Positions 1 to 7,209 of a DNA stretch of 64,000 nt are shown piece after piece (the first letter of the stretch is position 1; every line of letters starts with the position of its first letter). The DNA lies in contig JAHYYJ010000007.1 of assembly GCA_019425015.1 (NCBI GenBank), forward strand, positions 79,399-143,398, read 5' to 3'. The notes under the pieces were generated by a model, which saw nothing but the letters and a program-made list of their open reading frames with translations, was not told the origin of the DNA and did not search any database. A program made the translations under genes and the position numbers. Source of the stretch: Collinsella sp. (GTDB lineage Bacteria; Actinomycetota; Coriobacteriia; Coriobacteriales; Coriobacteriaceae).

Positions 1-566
1 GGAATAACGATGCCTACTGCGTGACGAGCGATCCCGAGCGCGTACGCCGCGCCATGGAGTCGGGCGGCAACGCGTGGCTCAAAGGCGAAGAGGCCCCGTG
101 CCGTCCTGTTGTCGATGATGCCCCGGTATACAAGGCGAATATCTGGAGCGCCCGCTCGCGCGAAGAGCTCGCTGAGCTGCGCGAGCGCATTGCCGCTGAG
201 GTGCCGGAGCTCTCGCTTGTATTTCCCAACAACCGCGTGCGCCTATTCGATATTCTCCCGGCCGGTTGGGACAAGGGCTGCGCTGCGCTGGAGCTGGCGC
301 GCGCTTTGGGCCTGACGCCCGATGAGGTGGCCGTATTTGGCGATTCCGATAACGATCTGCCCATGATCGGTGCCGTTCCCAACTCCGTTGCAGTCGCCAA
401 TGCCAACGAGGCCGTCACTGCTGCCGCGCGCTGGCATATCGGCGCTGCGGCAGACGATGCGGTTGCCGGGGCTCTGCATCAGATTGCCGCCTGCGCCGCG
501 ACGGGGGAGATGCCGCCTTTTATGCGTCAGATGGATGCGGTGGGTTCGGGTATCGCGGACGTCTAG
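1..566 (+). CDS. HAD-family (Cof-type) sugar-phosphate phosphatase, 5' end outside window
   Basis: This is the C-terminal part of a cytoplasmic HAD phosphatase; the reading frame is open from base 3 and the N-terminal nucleophile motif lies upstream of the window. Visible motifs are the conserved Lys region (GWDKGCAALELARALG) and the Mg-binding acidic motif GDSDNDLPM, followed by the usual VAVANA segment. Cof-type members dephosphorylate sugar phosphates or similar small phosphoesters, but the substrate cannot be read here. The stop is 10 bp before the LysR gene, so the two are probably co-transcribed. Confidence 0.85.
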   Translation, partial: NNDAYCVTSDPERVRRAMESGGNAWLKGEEAPCRPVVDDAPVYKANIWSARSREELAELRERIAAEVPELSLVFPNNRVRLFDILPAGWDKGCAALELARALGLTPDEVAVFGDSDNDLPMIGAVPNSVAVANANEAVTAAARWHIGAAADDAVAGALHQIAACAATGEMPPFMRQMDAVGSGIADV

Positions 567-576
567 GGAGGCCATC

Positions 577-1473
577 ATGAAGCTCCAGCAGCTCAGATAT
601 GTCGTCAAAGTTGCCGAATGTGGCAGCATCACCGAGGCCTCGCGCCGGCTCTTTGTGTCGCAGCCTTCGATTACCGCATCGATTCGCGATCTCGAAAACG
701 AGATGGGCGTGCACATCTTTGAGCGCACTAACAAGGGCGTCGTTGTGTCCGAGGAAGGTGAGACCTTCTTGGGCTATGCGCGCCAGGTACTCGACCAGGC
801 CGACCTGCTCGAGGGCAAGTACAAGGGCGCATCCGAGCAGGTGCCGCACTTTAGTGTGAGCTGCCAGCATTATTCCTTTGCCGTTAATGCGTTTGTCGAT
901 GTGATCCGTGAGTTCGATGCCGCGCGCTACGACTTTACCCTGCGCGAGGAGCAAACCCACGAGATTATCGAGGACGTCGCGCACATGAAAAGCGAGCTCG
1001 GCATCCTGTATCTGTCGGAGCACAATCGCGAGGTCATCGAGCGCATGCTGGCGGCCAACGAGCTCGTGTTCGAAGGGCTCTTCTGCGCCACGCCGCACGT
1101 CTTTGTGTGTGCAGACCATCCGCTGGCTGGCCGCTCCAGCGTGACGCTCGAGGACTTGGAAGACTACCCGTTTTTGTCCTATGAGCAGGGCAGCTATAAC
1201 TCGTTCTACTATTCTGAGGAGCTGACCTCGACCTTTGAGCGCCGCAAGAATATCCGCGTGCGTGACCGTGCGACGTTGTTCAACCTGGTCATGGGCCTCA
1301 ACGGCTACACGGTATGCTCAGGCGTGATCAGTCACGAGCTCAACGGGCCCGGCATCATCTCGATTCCGCTCGATGTAGACGAGTACATGGAGATCGGCAT
1401 CATCACGCGCAAGAACACGACGCTTACGCGCTACGGCCAAGCCTATATCGACGTGATTCGTCAGCACATATAG
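577..1473 (+). CDS. LysR-family transcriptional regulator
   Basis: The 298-aa protein has the standard LysR layout: an N-terminal winged HTH (residues 1-60, LQQLRYVVKVAECGSITEAS followed by SQPSITASIRDLE) and a periplasmic-binding-like effector domain to the C-terminus. The ATG at 577 has a short AGGGAG-type site just upstream and sits 10 bp after the HAD gene. It is followed on the same strand by a MetE-like gene whose leader carries a LysR-type dyad (1520-1542), so it plausibly controls that gene in a methionine or sulfur context. The effector is unknown. Confidence 0.9.
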   Translation: MKLQQLRYVVKVAECGSITEASRRLFVSQPSITASIRDLENEMGVHIFERTNKGVVVSEEGETFLGYARQVLDQADLLEGKYKGASEQVPHFSVSCQHYSFAVNAFVDVIREFDAARYDFTLREEQTHEIIEDVAHMKSELGILYLSEHNREVIERMLAANELVFEGLFCATPHVFVCADHPLAGRSSVTLEDLEDYPFLSYEQGSYNSFYYSEELTSTFERRKNIRVRDRATLFNLVMGLNGYTVCSGVISHELNGPGIISIPLDVDEYMEIGIITRKNTTLTRYGQAYIDVIRQHI

Positions 1474-1519
1474 ACTGCTGCATTCTGTACGGGTCAAATC
1501 TCTTTATGGCAGTCCAAAC

Positions 1520-1542
1520 TGATATAGGAAGCATCTATATCA
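1520..1542. promoter_or_regulatory. LysR-type operator dyad upstream of the MetE-like gene
   Basis: TGATATA (1520-1526) and TATATCA (1536-1542) form a perfect 7-bp inverted repeat with a 9-bp spacer, containing a T-N11-A pattern typical of LysR boxes. A TATAAA-like -10 follows at 1549-1554 and there is no good -35, as expected for an activated promoter. The rest of the 155-bp gap shows nothing else. Confidence 0.45.
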
Positions 1543-1628
1543 AACTGTTATAAACGTATATTTTGCGATGGCCATATGAGCGCTCATACTCTGTCCCAGT
1601 AAAGCAACCAATGCAAAGGGAGATATCT

Positions 1629-2762
1629 ATGAGTGCTTTAACCACGCTGAACGCGCCGTTTCGCGCCGATATCGTCGGCAGCTTTCTTCGTCCACAGGCC
1701 GTAAAGGACGCCCGTGTCGCCTATGCTGCGGGCACACTCGACGCCGCCGGCCTTAAGGCCGTCGAGGATGAGGCCATTCGCGACCTGGTGGACAAGCAAA
1801 AGTCCGCTGGCCTGCAGGTGATTACCGATGGCGAGTTTCGCCGCAGTTACTGGCACCTCGACTTTATGTGGGGGCTCAACGGCATTGAACGCCGTACCTC
1901 GCGTACGGGCTATATGTTCCACGACGAGGAGACCACAGCCGACACCGCCGTGGTAACCGGCCCCATTAGCGGCGAGAACCATCCGTTCGTCGAGCACTTT
2001 AAATTTGTCAAGGCGCTCGAGGGCGAGGGCCACGTTGCACGGCAAACCATCCCGGCGCCGATTCAGACGTTCTCCGAAGTCACGCTCGACCGCTGCGATG
2101 GCCAGCAGGAGAGCTTGCGTGCTGTCTATAAGACCGACGAAGAACTCGCCGATGCCATCGCCGCAGCATATCGCATCGTGATTGCCGACCTGTATGCCGC
2201 GGGCTGCCGCAACATCCAGTTTGATGACTGCACCTGGGGCATCTACTGCGATACTGACTTTGTGTCCAAGACCGGCATGAGCCCGGTCGACCTGCAAAAG
2301 GTAAGCGAGCTGGGCGTGGCGCTCAACAACGCCGCCATCGCGGACAAGCCCGATGATTTGGTTATCAACACGCATGTATGCCGCGGCAACTACCACTCCA
2401 CCTATGCCTTCGAGGGCGGCTACGACCCCATCGCGCCGTACCTGTTTGCGCATGAGGACGTTGACGCATTCTATCTGGAGTTCGATACGCCGCGCGCCGG
2501 TGGTTTTGAGCCGCTCAAGTACGTTGCCCCCGGCAAGAAGGTCGTGTTGGGTCTGGTGACCACCAAGGCGGCAGAGCTCGAGAACGAGGATGTTATCGTC
2601 GAGCGCATCCGTGAAGCCGCAAAGTACGTGCCGCTCGAGAACCTGTATCTGTCGCCTCAGTGCGGCTTTGCCAGCTGCGAGATTGGCAACAAGCTGACCG
2701 AGGATGAGCAATGGGCAAAGATCGCGCTGGTCAAGCGCATTGCCGAGCGCGTTTGGAAATAG
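1629..2762 (+). CDS. MetE C-terminal-domain-like methyltransferase (YxjG/YxjH type)
   Basis: The 377-aa protein matches only the catalytic half of cobalamin-independent methionine synthase, as in the YxjG/YxjH family, rather than the ~750-aa two-domain MetE. It starts with DIVGSFLRP (the barrel's first strand) and carries the zinc-site regions HVCRGN and SPQCGF near the C-terminus. It likely transfers a methyl group to homocysteine or a related thiol in the cytoplasm. The ATG at 1629 is chosen because GCAAAGGGAGAT precedes it; upstream in-frame codons lack a site. The methyl donor of this short family is uncertain. Confidence 0.85.
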   Translation: MSALTTLNAPFRADIVGSFLRPQAVKDARVAYAAGTLDAAGLKAVEDEAIRDLVDKQKSAGLQVITDGEFRRSYWHLDFMWGLNGIERRTSRTGYMFHDEETTADTAVVTGPISGENHPFVEHFKFVKALEGEGHVARQTIPAPIQTFSEVTLDRCDGQQESLRAVYKTDEELADAIAAAYRIVIADLYAAGCRNIQFDDCTWGIYCDTDFVSKTGMSPVDLQKVSELGVALNNAAIADKPDDLVINTHVCRGNYHSTYAFEGGYDPIAPYLFAHEDVDAFYLEFDTPRAGGFEPLKYVAPGKKVVLGLVTTKAAELENEDVIVERIREAAKYVPLENLYLSPQCGFASCEIGNKLTEDEQWAKIALVKRIAERVWK

Positions 2763-2884
2763 CACTAGTGTTTGCAGGTGGCGGCGCGTGCGAGGCATAG
2801 TGTATCGCGTACAATGGTTCGGATCGTATCGTTCGGGCAGGTTATCCGATATGCCTGATCGCCCTTCCATTCGAAAGGACATCC

Positions 2885-4219
2885 ATGTCCCAGTCCTCGA
2901 CGCCCGCCGTCAGCGATGCCATCTACGACGCATCGTCGCTCGGCCGCCCGCGCATGTTCCTGCTCGGCCTACAGCACCTGTTTGCCATGTTTGGCGCCAC
3001 CGTGCTGGTGCCCGTGCTCACCGGCCTCTCGGTATCGGCAACGCTTTTGTTTGCCGGCTTGGGCACGCTGCTGTTCCACTTCCTGTCGCGCGGTAAGGTG
3101 CCGGCATTTTTGGGCTCATCGTTTGCCTTTATTGCCGGTTATGCCGCAATCGCGCCCAACGGCGAGACCGAGCTTTTGCCCTACGCCTGCCTGGGCGTAG
3201 CTTGTGCCGGTCTGCTCTATCCGGTGCTGGCGGCGCTCTTCCGCGCGTTTGGCGCCAAGCGTGTCATGCGTTTCTTTCCGTCGGTGGTGACTGGCCCCAT
3301 CGTCATTTCCATCGGCTTGATCCTGGCAAGTTCCGCTATTGCTAACTGCCAGACCAACTGGCTTGTGGCTGTCATTGGCGTTGCCGTTATCGTCATCTGC
3401 AACATCTGGGGCCGTGGCATGGTCAAGATCGTGCCGATTTTGCTGGGCGTTGTGGTGAGCTATGCCGTTGCGGCTGCGCTCGGCGGGGTTGATTTCTCGG
3501 GCGTTGCCGCCGCTCCGTGGGTCGGTCTGCCCATCGTGTGGGACAACACCGTGTTTGCACTCTTTGGGCCGCAGTTCGATAGCGGTCTTGCCACGACGGC
3601 CATCATCACCATCATGCCGCTGGCCTTCGCGACCATGATCGAGCATATCGGCGATATCTCTGCTATCGGTTCGACTTGCGAGTGCAACTACATTGCCGAT
3701 CCCGGTCTGCATCGCACGCTGCTCGGCGACGGCCTTGCCACGATTCTGGCTTCGCTCTTTGGCGCTCCGGCCAACACTACGTATGGTGAGAACACCGGCG
3801 TGCTCGCCCTGACGCGCGTGTTCGACCCGCGCGTAATTCGAATTGCCGCGTGTTGCGCCATCGTGCTTTCGTTCTGCCCCAAGTTCGCGGCTGTCATTGC
3901 GGCCATGCCGGCGTGTGTGATCGGCGGTGTGTCGCTCATGCTCTACGGCATGATCAGCGCTGTGGGCGTCCGCAACCTCATCGAGAACCAGGTCGATTTC
4001 CAGAACAACCGCAACGTGCTGGTTGCCGCGCTGGTGCTCGTGCTTTCGCTCGGCATCGCGTACAGCACCGCCGGCGCCATCGTGTTGGAGCTGGGCGGCG
4101 TGACCATTTCGCTGTCCGGCATTGCCGTGGGCTCACTGGTGGGCATTGTGCTCAACGCCATCCTGCCGGGTAACGACTTTGAGTTTGATGTCTCCGAGCT
4201 TGAGGAGGCTGCTGAGTAG
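2885..4219 (+). CDS. uraA: uracil/xanthine permease, NCS2 family
   Basis: This 444-aa integral membrane protein imports uracil (or a related nucleobase) by proton symport. It shows the NCS2 fold signature: RMFLLGLQHLFAMFGATVLVP near the N-terminus, then MPLAFATMIEHIGDISAIG with the conserved substrate-contact Glu, and PANTTYGENTGVLALTR. Length agrees with UraA/PyrP. The ATG at 2885 follows CGAAAGGACATCC. No pyrimidine attenuator or riboswitch was seen in the 122-bp leader. A strong terminator follows the gene at 4245. Confidence 0.9.
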   Translation: MSQSSTPAVSDAIYDASSLGRPRMFLLGLQHLFAMFGATVLVPVLTGLSVSATLLFAGLGTLLFHFLSRGKVPAFLGSSFAFIAGYAAIAPNGETELLPYACLGVACAGLLYPVLAALFRAFGAKRVMRFFPSVVTGPIVISIGLILASSAIANCQTNWLVAVIGVAVIVICNIWGRGMVKIVPILLGVVVSYAVAAALGGVDFSGVAAAPWVGLPIVWDNTVFALFGPQFDSGLATTAIITIMPLAFATMIEHIGDISAIGSTCECNYIADPGLHRTLLGDGLATILASLFGAPANTTYGENTGVLALTRVFDPRVIRIAACCAIVLSFCPKFAAVIAAMPACVIGGVSLMLYGMISAVGVRNLIENQVDFQNNRNVLVAALVLVLSLGIAYSTAGAIVLELGGVTISLSGIAVGSLVGIVLNAILPGNDFEFDVSELEEAAE

Positions 4220-4244
4220 CAGCTGCGTTCAGCTAAAACAAGAT

Positions 4245-4283
4245 ATGGTGCCCATGCGTATATGCGTGTGGGCACCATTTTTA
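4245..4283 (+). terminator. rho-independent terminator of the uracil permease
   Basis: A perfect 10-bp stem (ATGGTGCCCA at 4245-4254 with TGGGCACCAT at 4269-4278) is followed directly by a run of T. It also overlaps the 3' end of the convergent esterase gene, so it may work in both directions. Confidence 0.9.
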
Positions 4284-4946
4284 ATGTGTCAGTATCCAGT
4301 GGATGCCGCGGGCCATGCGTAAGTCGGTTTGGGCAAAGTGATTGCCGGGGTTGAGCTCCAGCGTTGTTGGAATGCCGCGCTCGACGAGCAACGCTTCCAT
4401 CGCGCGTGTGTCGTCGAGTACATGCCGCATCATGCGGTTGGGCGTCTTGGTTTCCTTTTTGCCGAGTGACAGGTAGACGGCTTGCGGGCTGCCGGCAAAA
4501 GGGGCCGTGCTGGCACGGTCGACAAAGTCGGGAAACCATAGCGACCCCGATGCGCTCGCGGCGCGGTCAAAGGCGTCGGTTTGCCAGAGGGACCAGAGTG
4601 CGAAGAGGCCCGCGAGCGAGTAGCCGGCAATGCCGCGCCAGGTGGGCGGCTGAGGAATCGACGACTCGACCTGGGGGATTATCTGATTCAGCAGCTCATC
4701 AAGAAAATCGGCAGCTTGGCCGCCGAAAGGCTCGGCATCGCGTACGGTCCCGTCGCATGCCCAGGGGCTCAGCTCGCGATTCCAATCGAGCCCGCCAATG
4801 GTGACGAGGGCGAATGGCGGACAGTCGAGCTCTCGGCAACACTTATAAACCTCGCTGCCGTCGCCCACGACCACAGGAAGGTAGATGACAGGCGCGCTTT
4901 CCGTATGATTCGAATAAACGGTTATCTGCTTTTGATGCGCTTCCAT
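4281..4946 (-). CDS. alpha/beta-hydrolase, Fes/esterase-D-like
   Basis: The 221-aa protein resembles the compact putative-esterase family (enterochelin esterase and esterase D relatives). The nucleophile elbow is GYSLAG (GxSxxG) and the catalytic His is probably in NPGNHF close to the C-terminus; an oxyanion-type PVVVGDGSE segment lies near the N-terminus. No signal peptide is visible, so it should be cytoplasmic. The ATG at 4946 is preceded by GAGAGAGG. It is monocistronic, with a hairpin terminator on its downstream side. The substrate is unknown. Confidence 0.8.
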   Translation of the reverse strand: MEAHQKQITVYSNHTESAPVIYLPVVVGDGSEVYKCCRELDCPPFALVTIGGLDWNRELSPWACDGTVRDAEPFGGQAADFLDELLNQIIPQVESSIPQPPTWRGIAGYSLAGLFALWSLWQTDAFDRAASASGSLWFPDFVDRASTAPFAGSPQAVYLSLGKKETKTPNRMMRHVLDDTRAMEALLVERGIPTTLELNPGNHFAQTDLRMARGIHWILTH

Positions 4947-5060
4947 GACGGGCCTCTCTCAGTGTTGTGATATCGGCAGCCCCAATTGTCGCACGCCAAC
5001 GTATGCCGGTTGGGCTAGACCAAAGACAATCTCGTGCATCCCCTGCGGACGCATATGGAA

Positions 5061-5096
5061 AACGCCACCGCCGGAGGGGAGCTCGGCGGTGGCGTT
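5061..5096 (-). terminator. terminator hairpin downstream of beta-helix protein A
   Basis: A 12-bp perfect inverted repeat (AACGCCACCGCC at 5061-5072 and GGCGGTGGCGTT at 5085-5096) lies between the esterase start and the stop of the surface protein gene. On the minus strand it ends in a short T run. Confidence 0.7.
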
Positions 5097-5153
5097 GTTA
5101 AACGGTGCTGGGGCTCGGGGCCTTCGCGGGAGCTGCCATGTGCGCAGAGGCGT

Positions 5154-6938
5154 CTAAGAACGCTTACGGCTCGCCATGGTGCCTGCGGCGATAGCGGCTG
5201 TTCCCGCAAGGACGGTTGCCACGATGGCCGCACCCGAGGTGTCGCCGGTTGCCGCGAGCACGCCGGTAGTCTTGGCTTTCGTGGTTGAAGCCGCAACGGC
5301 CTTGGTCGGCTTTGAGCCCTCAGGCTTGGGGTTCTGCTTGGACTCCGCGGGCTTGCTTTCTGCGGGCTTGGTCTCGTCGGGCTTGGGGTCTTCCGGCTTG
5401 GCTACCTCGGGAGGTGCGATGGTCGTACTTTTGGCGACTGCTTTGATATAGAGGGAGTCGACCGTGGCGTCGCCCGTGCCGATGGCTTGGCCTGCCTCGT
5501 AGATGCCGTCACGGAGCTTGCGATAGTCAATGACCTTGCCGCCTTCGGGCGTCTGGATGGCGGCGTTCTCAATCTTGATGGTGCCGATTGTCTTGCCGTC
5601 AGCGCTCATGGCACGGGCAAAGATTGCCGCTGTATCTCCTTCGGCCGTTACCTTGCTGCGGATGATCGAGATGACTGCGGGTGTGACGCCCTCGCTGGTC
5701 TGGGCGATGATGCCGATGTTCTCGCCTTGGGGTTCGCGCCTCGTCTCGCCATCTTGGTTTTCGCTGTAGGGGATGGGGCCGTCGCCGTTCTCGACATAGC
5801 GGGCTATGGCCTTGACAACGGAGTCGCTGATGTAGATGTGGCCGCCCTTCTCGTTGGGTCGATCGTTTCTGGTGGAGAATGCAGCCGAAACCTCGCCTTC
5901 CGCAAACGCGTCCACGGTGGAGCCGTTCTTGACGACGATGTCGTCCTGGTAGGTGAAGAGGGCGTTGGCGCCACCGTATCTGCCTTTACTTGCACGGACC
6001 GTCACGTTTGCATGATCGAGGGTGATGCCCTTGTGGGCATAGACGCCATATTCAACACCGTTTACGTTGAGGGAGACGTTTGTGGCTGCGAGGCTGCCCT
6101 TGGCCTCGACGGCAGCGTCTTTCTCGGAGCTTGCCTTGACCTGGCTGCCGTCCGAGATGTTGATATTGCCGCCGCTCCAAAGGGCCTCACCATCGGCTGA
6201 GCTTGCCTCGACCGTCCCGCCACCCTTGATGGTGAGGTTCTTGTCGGCTCCAATACCCTTGTCCTTGGTAGCCCTGGCGGTGACGGCTCCGCTGTCGTCA
6301 ATCGTGATATTGCCGTTTGCCCTGATGCCATCCGATGCACCCGTGGCGTTGACGTTGCCCGAACCTTTGATAGCGAGATCACCTCCGGCATTGATGGCAT
6401 CAAACCCAGTGCTCGTGGCGTTGACGGATCCGGCTCCGTCGATGTTGATATTACCCGTGGTGAGGATAGCGTCCTCAGTAGATGTCACGCTGAGCGTGCC
6501 GCCCTCGTCGCCTTGGATATTGAGCTCGGCATTCTCGTTAGTGCCATGAGAAACGTTGATGCTTTCGATCCATTCGGCAGTGACGATGTTGGTTCCCGAG
6601 TAATTCACGTTGAGCTTGCCTGCGGCCTGGATCTCGCCGCCGTTATAGTTGTTGAGCTTCAAGTCGTCGGCGCCGTCCCACGACCAGGTACCGGCCTCGT
6701 CGCTCGCCGCGGTGTTGTACTTGTTGCCGCCGACCTTGACCCATTCCGCTGCGAGCGAGACGCTCGGCATGAGCAGCGAGCTCACCGTGAGCGCGCACAC
6801 GGCGCCCGCGACGGTGCGGCGCGTCACGCGGCGCCAGCTGCCGTGCGCGAGTCCTATGCGACGGCGAACGTTGGGTTCGGCAACATGGGCTCCGGCGGTA
6901 GTGTCATTGCGTTTGGGGGTCGTGAACAAGGCTGCCAT
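5154..6938 (-). CDS. cell-wall-anchored right-handed beta-helix surface protein A (Cthe_2159-like)
   Basis: The 594-aa protein has an arginine-rich N-terminus, a hydrophobic signal segment ending MPSVSLAA/EW, and then ~21-residue repeats of the form GNITIDDSGAVTARAT that predict a right-handed beta-helix like the Cthe_2159 carbohydrate-binding family. A Pro/Lys/Glu-rich wall-spanning stretch precedes LAATGD, a hydrophobic segment and RKRS, which is a sortase signal with Ala in place of the Pro of LPxTG. The start at 6938 is chosen because GGGAG lies just upstream. It is a tandem paralogue of the next gene. Binding of host or plant glycans is an inference only. Confidence 0.85.
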   Translation of the reverse strand: MAALFTTPKRNDTTAGAHVAEPNVRRRIGLAHGSWRRVTRRTVAGAVCALTVSSLLMPSVSLAAEWVKVGGNKYNTAASDEAGTWSWDGADDLKLNNYNGGEIQAAGKLNVNYSGTNIVTAEWIESINVSHGTNENAELNIQGDEGGTLSVTSTEDAILTTGNINIDGAGSVNATSTGFDAINAGGDLAIKGSGNVNATGASDGIRANGNITIDDSGAVTARATKDKGIGADKNLTIKGGGTVEASSADGEALWSGGNINISDGSQVKASSEKDAAVEAKGSLAATNVSLNVNGVEYGVYAHKGITLDHANVTVRASKGRYGGANALFTYQDDIVVKNGSTVDAFAEGEVSAAFSTRNDRPNEKGGHIYISDSVVKAIARYVENGDGPIPYSENQDGETRREPQGENIGIIAQTSEGVTPAVISIIRSKVTAEGDTAAIFARAMSADGKTIGTIKIENAAIQTPEGGKVIDYRKLRDGIYEAGQAIGTGDATVDSLYIKAVAKSTTIAPPEVAKPEDPKPDETKPAESKPAESKQNPKPEGSKPTKAVAASTTKAKTTGVLAATGDTSGAAIVATVLAGTAAIAAGTMASRKRS

Positions 6939-7045
6939 GGTTGCTCCCGTTCTCATAGGGCCTATACGACTAGATTCAGCGTATCTGCTGGATGTTGCCG
7001 GCGGTAGTGCCGTTTGGAGGGCAAAATGGCCAAAATGGGGGAGAA
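6939..7045 (-). promoter_or_regulatory. conserved leader of beta-helix gene A
   Basis: About 105 bp upstream of the start is nearly identical to the leader of paralogue B (8968-9070), including GCCGGCGGTAGTGCCGTTTG and GAGGGCAAAATG on the plus strand. It presumably holds the shared promoter and 5' UTR. No confident -10/-35 pair or known riboswitch could be assigned. Confidence 0.5.
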
Positions 7046-7079
7046 ATAGGCCGCACGCCGGCGCAGGGACCGGCGCTAA

Positions 7080-7117
7080 AAGAAAAGCGCGGGGCCGCAT
7101 GGCGACTCCGCGCTTTA
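7080..7117 (-). terminator. duplicated copy of the permease terminator
   Basis: AAGCGCGGGGCCGC and GACTCCGCGCTTT form a long stem with a T-rich tail on the minus strand. It closely matches the terminator after the purine permease (9110-9148). It sits directly behind the permease remnant at 7143-7187, showing that both were copied together. Confidence 0.8.
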
Positions 7118-7142
7118 TTGTTCAGCTTTTGCAGCCTTGCCT

Positions 7143-7187
7143 TTACGCTACGAAGAAGTAGACGAGGAAGGCAAGGGCCGCGATCCA
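7143..7187 (-). pseudogene. 3'-end remnant of the NCS2 purine permease gene
   Basis: Read on the minus strand these 45 bp encode WIAALAFLVYFFVA followed by TAA, identical in protein sequence to the last 14 codons of the intact permease at 9176. There are four base differences and all are synonymous third-position changes. Only the tail of the gene is present; upstream of it the sequence runs straight into the 3' end of beta-helix gene B. It is a scar of a tandem duplication (see findings). Confidence 0.85.
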
Positions 7188-7209
7188 CCCGTCCCGTGCG
7201 AAAAAGTGT

